64,000 nt of DNA from Bubalus kerabau (GCF_029407905.1 NC_073624.1:110546001-110610000), one strand, 5' to 3'; counted from the stretch's first letter, positions 1-10,935 are shown. The notes: a model not told the origin generated them from the sequence alone. Translations and numbers: made by a program.

Positions 1-645
1 TCTGATTTTGTATTCACCATCTGGTTCCTTGGCCTCAATCTCTGGTTCCTCTGCCGTTTCTAAATCCAGCTTGAACATCTGGAAGTTCATGGTTCCTGTA
101 CTTGCTTCATGTTCATGCACTTCATGTTCATTAAGCTTGACTTGAAGAATTTTGAGCATTACTTTGCTAGCATGTGAGATGAGTGCAATTATGTGGTGGT
201 GTCCATGTGTGGTAGTGACCATCTGGTGATGTCCATGTGTAGAGTTTTCTCTTGTGTTGTTGGAAGAGGGGTTTGCTATGACCAGTGCCTTCTGTTGGCA
301 AAACTCCATTAGCCTTTGCCCTGCTTCATTGTGTACTCAAAGGCCAAATTTTCCTGCTACTCCAGGTATTTCTTGACCTCCTACTTTTGCATTTCAATCC
401 CGTATAATGAAAAGGACATCTTTTTTTGGGTGTTAGTTCTAGAAGGTCTTGTAAGTCTTCATAGAAGTGTCAACTTCAGCCTCTTCAGCATTACCGGTCA
501 GGGCATAGGCTTGGATTACTGTGATATTGAATGGTTTACCTTGGAAATGAACAGAGATCATTCTGTCATTTTTGAGACCGCATCCAAGTACTGCATTTTG
601 GACTCTGCATTTCTGCCTATTTTAAGGATTAGAGCCAACCAAAGA
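1..645 (-). mobile_element. BovB (RTE) LINE, internally deleted, cut by window edge
   Basis: Minus-strand BovB retrotransposon relic. Read on the minus strand, about 640 down to 225 matches the endonuclease part seen on the plus strand near 5.8-6.3 kb, and about 215 down to 1 matches the reverse-transcriptase part seen near 63.4-63.5 kb. The DNA that joins endonuclease to RT in longer copies is missing, so this copy has a large internal deletion near 215-225. Stops and small indels are frequent, and no frame in the element's own direction survives. The open frame at 316-657 lies on the opposite strand and is only a shadow. Confidence 0.85.
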
Positions 646-654
646 TGTACAGAT

Positions 655-850
655 TAAGGATTAAAAACTGCCATAAGCTCTGCCTTTGAGGGACTCTTTA
701 CCTCCTCTTAGTGTCTATGCTGAGAGCTTTGTATTTTCCTCCTCTCTAATAAATTCTATTTCCTTGCTGCTATGAGTATTTTTGTGTTTGTGGAGTCCAT
801 TTTTAGGCTCCGTGAATGAGATCTTGGATTCCCATTTCAACCTGACTTCT
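655..850 (+). mobile_element. LTR fragment (R/U5-like) of an endogenous retrovirus
   Basis: Shows an LTR-like order: a TAAAAACTGCC TATA-like start, a pyrimidine-rich stretch, an AATAAA polyadenylation signal near 748, then a GT-rich downstream stretch. No retroviral gene follows. The family is not identified. This is reading-based and could be tested by alignment to ruminant LTR consensus sequences. Confidence 0.45.
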
Positions 851-974
851 GAGGCCCCCAACTTTCACCTCAGCTGTTAGCTCAGTATCTGTGCCCTTAA
901 CATAGAACACAATAGCCAGCTCCTAGCTCCAGTCATTGCCTTATTGTCTAACTTCTTTTCTCCCCACTGTAATG

Positions 975-1310
975 GTGGCTAATGTGGAGCCCTAAACCAA
1001 GGTCCCAGGTATGGAGCCTTGTACCAAGGTTACAGGACAAAAATCTCTGGAACTGACCAAGCCCCATAGCAAGTATTGCCATGAGCCTCCCAATCTAAAC
1101 TGGCCAGTTCCCTGACCTCATATTAGGTAAAATACCCACCTCTGTCTTGAGGCTATAAAAACTGGCTGCTAGCCCACAAAAGGATTCAGCTCCCCTTCGA
1201 GTCAGCCTATTCTTCTAACAGCATCTCCCACTCTAATACCTTTTATTCTCCTCTCATTCTGCCTCATGTCTCAAAATTCTTTTCCAATCCATGCATGGAC
1301 CATGACCACC
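975..1310 (+). mobile_element. Second LTR-like fragment with TATA-type box
   Basis: Carries a GGCTATAAAAACTGGCTGC motif near 1150 followed by the leader-like, pyrimidine-rich DNA typical of a retroviral LTR R region. No open retroviral frame is attached. The boundaries and family are uncertain. From 1311 to 1560 I see nothing recognisable except a short minus-strand open frame (1271-1495) with no family resemblance. Confidence 0.4.
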
Positions 1311-1698
1311 AATATTTCTGCATCAGTCTTCAGGGTGTCCGTGAGTTCCCCATACTCTCTTGGCAGCCCCTGTTCATCAAGGACAGCCACCACAGGATGC
1401 CACATATAAGTTGACAGCCACCCTAGGATTACTTCTATAACTTTGGGGAAGTAAAGGAAAAGTTCAATTACACCCACAACTTTCAAGTTCCACATGCTAG
1501 TGGATGGCCCCAGCAGCTTTCCATTCCCTGTCCTTAGGAGACAGGAGGGAAGGGGCAGGGCATAATCATTAAAAGAATGGCATAGCCATTAAGAATAACA
1601 AGATACAACAAAAATGGACTACAACTGATTAGGCCCAAGATGACAGGAAATTTGACTTTCAGAAGACCTTGAGTCTCACTATACAGTCATTGTAATAC

Positions 1699-2215
1699 AT
1701 TCAGTTCAGTTCAGTCGCTCAGTCGTGTCCGACTCTCTGAGACCCCATGAATCGCAGCACACCAGGCCTTCTGGTCCACCACCAACTCCTGGAGTCTACT
1801 CAAACTCATGTCCATCGAGTTAGTGGTGCCATCCAGCCATCTCATCCTCTGTTGTCCCCTTCTCCTCCTGCCCCCAATCTCTCCCAGCATCACGGTCTTT
1901 TTCAATGAGTCAACTCTTCACATGAGGTGCCCAAAGTATTGGAGTTTCGAGTTAGTGGTGCCATCCAGCCATCTCATCCTCTGTTGTCCCCTTCTCCTCC
2001 TGCCCCCAATCTCTCCCAGCATCACGGTCTTTTTCAATGAGTCAACTCTTCACATGAGGTGCCCAAAGTATTGGAGTTTCAGCTTTAGCATCAGTCCTTC
2101 CAATGAACACCCAGCACTGATCTCCTTTAGGATGGTCTGGTTGGACCACCTTGCAGTCCAAGGGACTCTCAAGAGTCTTCTCCAACACCACAGTTCAAAA
2201 GCAACAATTTTCCGG
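1699..2215 (-). mobile_element. BovB 3' end, minus strand, with internal tandem duplication
   Basis: Begins with the (AGTTC)n tail complement and the CGCTCAGTCGTGTCCGACTC block that marks the BovB 3' end read in reverse, then runs through the last part of the RT C-terminal region. It is 5' truncated at about 2215, as is usual for LINE insertions. Residual CpGs suggest a moderately young copy. Confidence 0.9.
1817..2080. repeat. Exact 132-bp tandem duplication inside BovB
   Basis: Two head-to-tail units, 1817-1948 and 1949-2080, are identical over all 132 bases when read side by side. The period is a multiple of three, so an antisense open frame (1808-2230) shows the same 44-residue block twice. 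Other BovB copies in the window carry this block once. Confidence 0.95.
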
Positions 2216-2575
2216 CTATATGCTAAATGATACATGGCAATTTCAAGGCCAGTGTAAAAAGCCAAAATGTAGGCAGTGGCCCAATTTTTGGAAATTCCTG
2301 CTCCTCCTCCATAATAGATATTTATCCTATTCATTAGCATATGAAGTTACCCAGTCTATAAAAACTAACCCCCACAGCCCAGGGCCACTCTCACCTTCTG
2401 AGACAGATTACATTCTGCCATAATGTATTTCTCCAAATATAAGTTACTTACTTATATTAAACATAAGTTGCTGTCACTTTACTATGGCTCTCTCAAAGAC
2501 ACTCACTTGGCAGTCTGTCCCAGGGACTCATCCAAGACCCAAGACATGCCTGTTCCCTTGTCCCATTTCTCTGCA

Positions 2576-2895
2576 GCACTTACTTCCTGACAACTCGGTG
2601 CTCACAGAAGCTTCCTCAATCTCCTAGCTTGCTCCACCAACTGTTGGGCTGTACATTGCAGCCCTGCAAGCCCTGTATTGTACTTCAGTCTAGAAAGAAG
2701 TCCAATTTCTAGACTGAAGAAAGAGCCCAGAGTCAGCAACATCAATGGTTTAGCGGATGGGGTGGGGGGTGGGCGCGGTTTACATGCTTGAAGAAAGGTC
2801 TGGAGTAACATCCCACCATGTGGCAAGAAAGATGTGGCATCAGTCTTCACTGCCAAGGAAGGGGAGATCACCTGTTATAGCAGAAATTGACATCA
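2576..2895. other. No gene seen; possible ERV-derived DNA
   Basis: This stretch lies directly downstream of the LTR-like element and could be retroviral leader or internal sequence, but I recognise no motif. It has a G-rich patch near 2758-2775 and a short minus-strand open frame (2602-2871) with no recognisable product. Confidence 0.3.
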
Positions 2896-3028
2896 GGAGA
2901 AGGAAATAGCAATCCACTCCAGTACTTTTGCTTGGCAAATCCCATGGATAGAGGAGTCTGGTGGGCTACAGTCTATGGGGTTGCAAAGAGTCAGACACAG
3001 CTGAATGACTTTCACTTCACTTCACTTA
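2896..3028 (+). mobile_element. Bov-A SINE (5'-truncated)
   Basis: Matches the second half of the Bov-tA/Bov-A unit: GGAGAAGGAAATAGCAATCC, then the sequence seen in other copies, ending in the (CACTT)n tail. It lacks the tRNA-derived head. Confidence 0.9.
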
Positions 3029-4338
3029 CCTCATTCGTTACCAGAGAAACCAGCAGAGCAGCATGCCCCTCACTGCCCTTATGATAAGCTATAATAGTGG
3101 AGAGACTCTGATCTAAAGCTAGAATGATCGTTAGCTGGAGACAGGGCAAGTGTGTAGGAAGCAAACAGTGAAGTTATTTACTGGTTTGCAGTTCTATTTT
3201 TTTCTTGACAGAATTTTTGGAACTAACAACTAAGTCAGGTTGACATAAGTGATCTACAGTCTCTTCTAAGTCATAGCGACACAGATGCCTTCAATTCTTA
3301 GTTCTTAATCGCTGTCATTCATCATCCCAGGCTGGAGGATAGATCATTATTTTTTGGGAAAACAATTGGTCCAGTTCTATACCTTCTTTTTGTAAAGTCA
3401 CAGCAAGTTGCTGGCGGTAGTTATTTCAACTACTACACATATTATGTTTTCTCGTTCTTTTTGTAAGATGATCAGTTTTGTGGATCACTTAATGGATGGT
3501 GACTGTAAAATAGGGTGTAAGATGTTGGAGTGAACTGTGCTACTCAGACAAATATTAGAGGCATGATTATAATTAGAGTTTGTAGACTTTATTTAACCCT
3601 AAATCTGAGAGTGTTTAAAGTAAACCAATAAAACAATCCCAGTTTCATTCTGAAGAGGCTACACAACCAGATATGAAGATAATAGCCAAGTCAATTAATA
3701 TCATGATTTCTTCATTGGTTTTTCAGATCTTTGTCATTTTAAAGGCCTCAGAAAGTCTGTAGAGATGAAAGTACAATTTCTTTTTCCCCCTCAAATGGCA
3801 TTTCAACAACCTCAAGAGGCCAATATTCTGTCTAGGGCTCTTCTGTTCCAAATCATCATAGTTCCAATCTCATGTACTTCCTAGTGAGATTGTCTAGCTC
3901 CATGGCAGGTAGGAGCTTCTTCACATTCTGTGTCTCCTTTAAAGCATGAAATGAAAACTCCTGATGACAGAACAAAGCTATCTGGAATTCCTATTGAATG
4001 ATTAAGATTTTGAACTTCAAACGGAGGCCCAGTTTTTTTTTCCCCTCCTTCTTGTACCACATTAAGAAGTGAGCTCTTTTTCAAAGAAGGAGAAATAGGG
4101 TGTCAAAATGGATCCTGCATTATGTCAGAGATCACTTTACTGAGATAACTAGACCATGTCTAGTTTTTTGAAAGTAGCCAATAGGTTTTTTTTTTTTTTA
4201 ATCACTATATATTTAATATCAGGTTTGGAGTCTATCCAATGATGTGGTCTTGGGTAAAATATCCCTATGGGGTATCTCAATTTCATTGCATGGTCTCAGC
4301 CCAATTAAGAAGTAGTTAGGTGCTAGGTAGAAGATTAT
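3029..4338. other. No gene seen
   Basis: About 1.3 kb of AT-rich DNA without a recognisable exon. Parts near 3550-4170 have the texture of old, decayed LTR-element internal sequence, but I cannot name a family. A T-run sits near 4187-4199. The open frame at 3881-4084 (-) has no family resemblance. Confidence 0.4.
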
Positions 4339-4535
4339 GGGCTTCCCAAGAACTCACCTGCCAATGCAAGAGACATGATACTTGGGTTCAATCCCTGGGT
4401 TGGGAAGATCCCCTGGAGAAGGGAACAGCTACCTATTCCAGTATTCTTGCCTGGAAAATCTCATGGACAGAGGAGTCTGGCAGGCTACAGTCCATGGCGT
4501 TGAAAGGAGTCAAATACGACTGAAGCGACATAACA
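4339..4535 (+). mobile_element. Bov-tA SINE
   Basis: Full unit in the order tRNA-like head (GGGCTTCCC), B-box-like GGTTCAATCCCTGGG, then the Bov-A body and a decayed tail. Several substitutions against other copies and few CpGs indicate an older insertion. Confidence 0.93.
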
Positions 4536-4785
4536 TACACAGGTTATAAAGTGGAGACATGATTGAATAGGTAAATGGTTAGGTCTGATAGGGAAACAGA
4601 CTTATATAATAAGCCTTTTTTGTAAGGCCTGTAAATGTGATAGAGGTAAGACACAAGCCATCTATTTCCTGTTTTCTTTCTAAAGCAAATCGTGAAAGTT
4701 TGGTTACATTCTTTTATTACAAATGAATCTTGGGTGTTGCTTCAGTGGAAGCAGAAAGCAGAAATATCTTCCTTTATAGATATGT

Positions 4786-4979
4786 GGGCTCCTTGGTGGC
4801 TCAGATGGTAAAGTGTCTGCCTGCAATGCAGGAGACTTGGGTTCAATACCTGGGTCAGGAAGATCCCCAGGAGAAGGAAATGGCAACCCACTCCAGTACC
4901 CTTGCCTGGAAAATTCCATGGACGGAGGAGCCTACAGCCCATGGGGTCTCAGAGAGTCTGACATGACTGAGCGATTTCC
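4786..4979 (+). mobile_element. Bov-tA SINE
   Basis: Begins GGGCTCCTTGGTGGCTCAG, has the GGTTCAATACCTGGGTCAGG segment, the Bov-A body and the TGACTGAGCGA end block. There is a small deletion in the body near 4930. No clear target-site duplication was read. Confidence 0.93.
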
Positions 4980-5649
4980 CTAAGGAATGTTGTGGCTGAT
5001 TTGATCTTCTATACAGATCACTAAAACTTTCTCCATAATAGCAAGCCTGCTGGCTTTCTTATTATTCTTATCTTATCATAGATATTTTATGATGGGGATT
5101 TTACTTTTTTTAAAAAAATTTCCTGGACTATTACGTTATCTACTAGATTAAAAAATCATGTCATAGTTGAGTCCAACTACTGATGAAAACAATTGTGTTT
5201 TTACAAGGGATTTATACTTAAGGGAACTGGTTGGAACTCAGAGGTAAATGTACAACAATCCAACAGTCAGTTTAATTGTACATTTTGTTTAAATCATGAA
5301 AAGATTACAACCAGGGATTGGACTTACACCAAGGAGTATATGAGGATTCTAAAAGAAATATAAAGTGTAGAATCTATGAATATTATGCTTAAGGAAAAAG
5401 AAAACATATTTTTGTAAAAATCCAAAGGCTTATTTCAGCAGAGGATTGAAATCATTCAGGAAGATAAAGAACAGAGACATGAAGATTAAAGTAAAACAAT
5501 CTGTAGCCTTGGTAAACTAGATCTTGTTCTGCAGGTTTTGGGTACACATTGTCTTCATCTTGCAGTTTGTTCCTTGGTATGAAGCCTTTGATTGATGAAA
5601 TCTCCTTCTTATTACTGTCTGTTTCTGAAGTATTCTCAAATCACTCAGT
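4980..5649. other. No gene seen
   Basis: AT-rich unassigned DNA. The last 100-150 bases may already be diverged BovB 5' sequence, but I could not align them with confidence. Confidence 0.4.
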
Positions 5650-5774
5650 GGAATGGCAGTCCAGGTATTGAAATATGATGGAGCAAAAGCAAAAACAACA
5701 CCCAGTTGTGGATGTGACTGGTTATAGAAGGAAGGTCTGGTGCTGTAAAGAGCAATATTGCATAGGAACCTGAA

Positions 5775-6350
5775 ATGTTAGGTCCGTGTCAAAGCAAATT
5801 GGAAGTGATCAAACAGCAGGAAATGGCAAGAGTGAACGTTGACATTCTAAGAATCAGTGAACTAAAATGGACTGGAATGGGTGAATTTAACTCAAATGAC
5901 CATTATATCTACTACTGTGGCCAGGAATCCCTTAGAAGAAATGGAGTAGCCATCATAGTCAACAGAAGAGTCCAAAATGCAGGACTTAGATGCAATCTCG
6001 AATGCCTTTGTATCCAAGGCAAACCATTCAATATCACGGTAACCCAAGTCTATGCCCCAACCAGTAACATTTAAGAAGCTGAAGTTTAATGGTTCTATGA
6101 AGACCTACAAGACCTTTTAGAACTAACACCCAAAAAAGATGTCCTTTTCATTATGGGGGAATGGAATGCAAAAGTAGGAAGTCAAGAAACACCTGGAGTA
6201 ACAGGCAAATTTGGCCTTGGAGTACAGAATGAAGCAGGGCAAAGGCTAATAGAGTTTTGCCAAGAGAACACACTGGTCATAACAAACACTCTCTTCCAAC
6301 AACACAAGAGAAGACTCTACAAACGGACATCAACAGATGGCCAACACTGA
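5775..6350 (+). pseudogene. BovB APE-type endonuclease, broken
   Basis: In an active BovB this domain nicks genomic DNA to prime reverse transcription. Two open pieces remain. 5775-6074 carries the ISELKWTG block (the conserved acidic residue of the APE fold) and ends QVYAPTSN before a stop. 6153-6350 carries WNAKVGSQETPGVTGKFG and ends in a stop within the usual DGQH-NQIDYIL segment. The conserved aspartate before WNAKVG (GDWNAKVG in the copy at 35.2 kb) reads as glutamate here (GEWNAKVG). The SDHELL block near 6470 is present only across the A-rich insertion. The domain is recognised by comparison with the other copies in this window and is clearly inactive. Confidence 0.85.
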
Positions 6351-6402
6351 AATCAGATTGATTATATTCTTTGAAGCCAAAGATGGAGAAGCTCTATACA
6401 GT

Positions 6403-6444
6403 AAAAAAAAAAAAAAAAAAAACAAACAAAAAAAAAAAAAAAAA
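6403..6444. repeat. A-rich expansion inside BovB
   Basis: About 42 bases of almost pure A, with two C interruptions near the middle. Other copies (for example near 35,500) have only a short A run here. This is a microsatellite grown within the element body. Confidence 0.95.
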
Positions 6445-6880
6445 CACAAGACTGGGAGCTGACTGTGGCTCAGATCATGAACTCCTTATTGCCAATTCAG
6501 ACTTAAATTGAAGAAAGTAGGGAATACCACTAGACCATTCAGGTATGACCTAAATCAAATCCCTTATGATTATACAGTGGAAGTGAGAAATAGAGTTAAG
6601 GGACTGGATCTGATAGACAGAGTGTCTGATGAACTGTGGATGGAGGTTTGTGACATTGTATAGGACACAGGGATCAAGACCATCCCCAAGAAAAAGAAAT
6701 GCAAAAAAGCAAAATGGCTGTCTGAGGAGGCCTTACAAATAGCTGTGAAAAGAAGAAAAGCAAAAAGCAAAGGAGAAAAGGAAAGATATTCCCAGTTGAA
6801 TACAGAGTTCCAAAGAATAGCAAGAAGAGGTAAGAAAGCCTTCCTCAGCGATCAATGCAAGAATAGATGAAAACAACAGA

Positions 6881-8169
6881 ATGGGAAAGACTAGAGATCT
6901 CTTCAAGAAAATTAGAGATACCAAGGGAACATTTCATGCAAAGATGGGCTCGATAAAAGACAGAAATGGTAGGAACCTAACAGACACAGAAGATATTAAG
7001 AAGAGGTGGCAAGAATACACAGAAGAGCTGTACACAAAAGATCTTCACGACCCAGATAATCCCGATGGTGTGATCACTCACCTAGAGCCAGACAGCCTGG
7101 AATGTGAAGTCAAGTGGGCCTTAGGAAGCATCACTACGAACAAAGCTAGAGGAGGTGATGGAATTCCAGTGGAACTATTTCAAGTCCTAAAAGATGATGC
7201 TGTGAAAGTGGTGCAGTCAATATGTCAGCAAATTTGGAAAACTCAGCAATGGAAAAGGTCAGTTTTCATTCCAGTCCCCAAGAAAGGCAATACCAAGGAA
7301 TGCTCAAACTACCTCACAATTGCACTCATCTCACATGCTAGTAAAGTAAAGCTCAAAGTTCTCCAAGCCAGGCTTCAGCAATACATGAACCGTGAACTTC
7401 CAGATGTTCAAGCTGGTTTTAGAAAAGGCAGAGGAACCAGAGATCAAATTGTCAACATCCACTGGATCATTGAAAAAGCAAGAGAGTTCCAGAAAAACAT
7501 TTATTTCTGCTTTATTGACTATGCCAAAGCCTTTGACTGTGTGGATCACAAAAAACTGGAAAATTCTGAAAGAGATGGAAATACCAGACCACCTGACCTG
7601 CCTCTTGAGAAATCTGTATGCAGGTCAGGAAGCAACAGTTAGAACCGGACATGGAACAACAGACTGGTTCCAAATAGGAAAAGGAGTACGTCAAGGCTGT
7701 ATATTGTCACCCTGCTTACTTAACTTATATGCAGAGTACATTATGAGAAATGTTGGGCTGGAAGAAGCATAAGCTGGAATCAAGATTTGCCGGGAGAAAT
7801 ATCAATTGCCTCAGATATGCAGATGACACCACCCTTATGGCAGAAAGTGAAGAAGAACTAAAGAGCTTCTTCATGAAATTGAAAGAGGAGAGTGAAGAAG
7901 TTGGCTTAAAGCTCAACATCCAGAAAACGAAGATCATGGCATCCAGTCCCATCACTTCATGGCAAATAGATGGGGAAACAGTGGAAACAGTGGCTGACTT
8001 TATTTTTCTGGGTTCCAAAATCACTGCAGATGGTGACTGCAGCCATGATATTAAAAGATGCTTACTCCTTGGAAGGAAAGTTATGACCAACCTAGACAGC
8101 ATATTAAAAAGCAGAGACAATATTTTGTCAACAAAGGTCCATCTAGTCAAGGCTATGGTTTTCCTTTAG
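6881..8169 (+). pseudogene. BovB reverse transcriptase, broken
   Basis: Remnant of the RT that copies BovB RNA at the target site. 6881-7642 spans the linker and RT fingers, with FIPVPKKG, ELPDVQAGFRKGRGTRDQI and motif A FIDYAKAFDCVDHK. A short deletion near 7555 then shifts the frame, and the next frame (to 7772) carries the thumb-side block GKGVRQGCILSPCLLNLYAEYI. A further shift near 7785 moves to 7750-8169, which holds the catalytic motif C LRYADDTTL and the following KLNIQKTKIMAS block before a stop. The catalytic residues (D of motif A, ADD of motif C) are still readable, but in three different frames. The C-terminal region to about 8540 is interrupted by stops. Confidence 0.88.
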
Positions 8170-8590
8170 TCATGTATGGATGAAAGAGTTGGACCATAAA
8201 GAAAGCTGAGTGCTTAAGAATTGATGCTTTTGAACTGTGATGTTGAAAACGACTCTTGAGAGTCCCTTGGACTGCAAGGAGATCCAACTAATCCATCGCA
8301 AAGGAAATCAGTCCTGGGTGTTCATTGGAAGGACTGATGTTGAAGCTGAAACTCCAATACTTTGGCCACTTGATGGGAAGAGCTGACTCATTGGAAAAGA
8401 CCCTGATGCTCCGAAAGATTGAGGGCAGGAGGAGAAGGAGACGACAGAGGATGAGTTGGATGGCATCACTGACTCAATGGACATGAGTTTGGGTGAACTC
8501 TGGGAGTTGGCGATGGACAAGGAGGCCTGGCGTGCTGCGGTCACAAACAATTTGATAGAACTGAGCGACTGAACTGAACTGAACTGAATA

Positions 8591-9130
8591 TAGCCACTTA
8601 GTTTATTATTTGGTAAATCATTTTTATTTTGGAATATCATATTGGTAGCAATGATATTAAAAAAAGTATATGTATAATGAAAACTTACGTCTTGTTTCAT
8701 TCAAAAAGTTGATGAGAAATTTGTAAATCAAACAAAATGTTGGTGAACATTTATTATTCATTATGGAGACCATAATGATATACAATCTTCTAAGGAAGCA
8801 TAAATTATTACCTATTTCTAAACTTACCAGATACTTACGACCTGTGGAAGACACATTTAGGTTAAATGATTTCTGTCTCAAGTTAATTTTGCTAATTCTT
8901 AATCCTAGATTTTCTTTTTCATGTACAAAAAATGACGTGATAGTTGTTAATGAATCGGATCCATTAGCAACAGAGGAATTTAACAAATAAATGATGCCAG
9001 TTTTACCAAAATATCATTTGACACCTAAAATAGGAAATCAATTAAATTTTTATAATGGTTTGCTTTTAAACAAAATACTCTTTTCATGGAATCAAAGTAA
9101 ATCTTTGGAATCTCATCCTGTAAATGGAGA
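8591..9130. other. No gene seen
   Basis: AT-rich unassigned DNA between the BovB tail and the L1 target site. Open frames on both strands (8657-8986 and 8763-8990) have no family resemblance and no coding texture. Confidence 0.4.
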
Positions 9131-9146
9131 TATATTTAGCATTATT
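9131..9146. repeat. L1 target-site duplication, left copy
   Basis: TATATTTAGCATTATT, identical to 10920-10935. It is followed directly by the T-rich (reverse poly-A) end of the L1. Confidence 0.9.
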
Positions 9147-10421
9147 ATTTTTTTTTATTGTCACCCTGTTTTTTTTTTAATTTTTATTTTATTTTTTAAC
9201 TTTAAAATATTGTATTGGTTTTGCCATATATCAAAATGAATCCGCCACAGGTATACATGTGTTCCCCATTCCGAACCCTCCTCCCTCCTCCCTCCCCATA
9301 CCATCCCTCTGGGTTGTCCCAGTGCACCAGCCCCAAGCATCCAGTATCGTGCATCGAACCTGGACTGGCGACTCGTTTCATATATGATATTATACATGTT
9401 TCAATGCCATTCTCCCAAATCATCCCACCCTCTCCCTCTCCCACAGAGTCCAAAAGACTGTTCTAGACATCAGTGTCTCTTTTGCTGCCTCATATACAGG
9501 GTTATTGTTAGCATCTTTCTAAATTCCATATATATGTGTTAATATACTGTATTGGTGTTTTTCTTTCTGGCTTACTTCACTCTGTATAATAGGCTCCAGT
9601 TTCATCCACCTCACTAGAACTGATTCAAATGTATTCTTTTTAATGGCTGAGTAATACTCCATTGTGTATATGTACCACAGCTTTCTTATCCATTCATCTG
9701 CTGATGGACATCTAGGTTGCTTCCATGTCCTGGCTATTATAAACAGTGCTGCAATGAACATTGGGGTACACGTGTCTCTTTCCCTTCTGGTTTCCTCAGT
9801 GTGTATGCCCAGCAGTGGGATTGCTGGGTCATAAGGCAGTTCTATTTCCAGTTTTTTAAGGAATCTCCACACTGTTCTCCATAGTGGCTGTACTAGTTTG
9901 CATTCCCACCAACAGTGGAAGAGGGTTCCCTTTTCTCCACACCCTCTCCAGCATTTATTGCTTGTAGACTTTTGGATCGCAGCCATTCTGACTGGCATGA
10001 AATGGTACCTCATAGTGGTTTTGATTTGCTTTTCTCTGATAATGAGTGATGTTGAACATCTTTTCATGTGTTTGTTAACCATCTGTATGTCTTCTTTGGA
10101 GAAATGTCTATTTAGTTCTTTGGCCCATTTTTTGATTGGGTCATTTATTTTTCTGGAATTGAGCTATAGGAGTTGCTTGCATATTTTTTAGATTAGTTGT
10201 TTGTCAGTTGCTTCATTTGCTATTATCTTCTCCCATTCTGAAGGCTGTCTTTTCACCTTGCTTATAATTTCCTTTGTTGTGCAGAAGCTTTTAAGTTTAA
10301 TTAGGTCCCATTTGTTTATTTTTGCTTTTATTTCCAATATTCTGGGAGGTGGATCATAGAGGATCCTGCTGTGATGTATGTCAGAGAGTGTTTTGCCTAT
10401 GTTCTCCTCTAGGAGTTTTAT
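9147..10421 (-). mobile_element. L1 (bovine type) 3' part, minus strand
   Basis: Starts with the T-rich complement of the poly-A tail, continues through the 3' UTR (the GGAGGGAGG-rich block complement near 9270-9300) and the C-terminal part of ORF2 in reverse. It ends at the inversion junction at 10421, where the next base continues into the inverted 5' part. Little decay compared with other L1 pieces here, so this is probably a ruminant-specific insertion. Confidence 0.93.
9519..10082 (-). pseudogene. L1 ORF2 C-terminal remnant
   Basis: A 187-residue open frame equal to the carboxy end of L1 ORF2p, the endonuclease/RT protein of LINE-1. It carries the cysteine-rich segment (CWRGCGEKGTLFHCWWEC) and the following PLLGIHTEE and YTMEYYSAIKK blocks, and ends at the family's usual C-terminus. 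The catalytic domains lie upstream in intact elements and are absent here, so the fragment has no enzymatic function. The apparent start methionine is internal to the protein. Confidence 0.88.
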
Positions 10422-10919
10422 TGGAAGAATCAATATAGTGAAAATGAGTATATTACCCAAAGCAATTTATAGATTCAATGCAATCCCTATCAAGCTACCA
10501 ACAGTATTCTTCACAGAGCTAGAACAAATAATTTCACAATTTGTATGGAAATACAAAAAACCTCGAATAGCCAAAGCTATCTTGAGAAAGAAGAATGGAA
10601 CTGGAGGAATCAGCCTGCCTGACTTCAGGCTCTACTACAAAGCCACAGTCATCAAAACAGTATGGTACTGGCACAAAGACAGAAATATAGATCAATGGAA
10701 CAAAATAGAAAGCCCAGAGAGAAATCCACACACCTAGGGACACCTTATCTTTGACAAAGGAGGCAAGAATATACAATGGAGAAAAGACAATCTCTTTAAC
10801 AAGTGGTGCTGGGAAAACTGGTCAACCACTTGTAGAAGAATGAAACTAGACCACTTTCTAACACCATACACAAAAATAAACTCAAAATGGATAAAAGATC
10901 TAAACGTAAGACCAGAAAC
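10422..10919 (+). mobile_element. L1 5' segment, inverted relative to the 3' part
   Basis: Plus-strand L1 ORF2 sequence (open 10378-10737, with the KMSILPKAIYRFNAIP block and the FRLYYKATVIKTVWYWHKDR block). In a standard L1 this stretch lies immediately upstream of the part at 9147-10421. Here it is flipped. The plus part ends at ACCAGAAACT and the minus part begins at the very next bases of the family order, so nothing was lost at the switch. This is the structure left by twin priming. Confidence 0.92.
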
Positions 10920-10935
10920 TATATTTAGCATTATT
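10920..10935. repeat. L1 target-site duplication, right copy
   Basis: TATATTTAGCATTATT, identical over 16 bases to 9131-9146. Its first bases also match the L1 order (AAACTATA), so micro-homology at the junction is possible. Confidence 0.9.

Larger units (their letters stand above)
1560..2575 (+). mobile_element. ERV1-like LTR split by a nested BovB
   Basis: The flanks on either side of the BovB (about 1560-1698 and 2216-2575) read as one LTR: an AC-rich U3-like part on the left, and on the right a CTATAAAAACTAACC TATA box near 2356, a C-rich leader, an AT-rich polyadenylation region and a U5-like end. The BovB therefore looks younger than the LTR. Family assignment is tentative. Confidence 0.45.
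5650..8590 (+). mobile_element. Near full-length BovB (RTE) LINE
   Basis: The most complete BovB in the window. It runs from the region just 5' of the endonuclease, through endonuclease and reverse transcriptase, to the (CTGAA)n 3' tail at about 8565-8588. It is about 2.9 kb, slightly shorter than the roughly 3.2 kb of the family. Visible damage includes a missing stretch in the endonuclease near 5998, an A-rich expansion at 6403-6444, in-frame stops (6348, 6661), a lost stretch near 7245 in the RT, and frameshifts near 7555 and 7790. It cannot make a working protein. The 5' edge is uncertain by about 100 bases. Confidence 0.93.

Noticed and set aside
316..657. 113-residue plus-strand open frame
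   Set aside because: It lies antisense to the BovB endonuclease relic, so it is a composition shadow and not a gene.
1808..2230. 140-residue frame with a duplicated 44-residue block, looking like a repeat protein
   Set aside because: It is the antisense of a BovB tail. The protein repeat only mirrors the 132-bp DNA duplication.
4339..4420. Possible tRNA gene
   Set aside because: Box-like motifs here and in the other Bov-tA heads are tRNA-derived SINE sequence. No full cloverleaf can be drawn and the SINE body follows.
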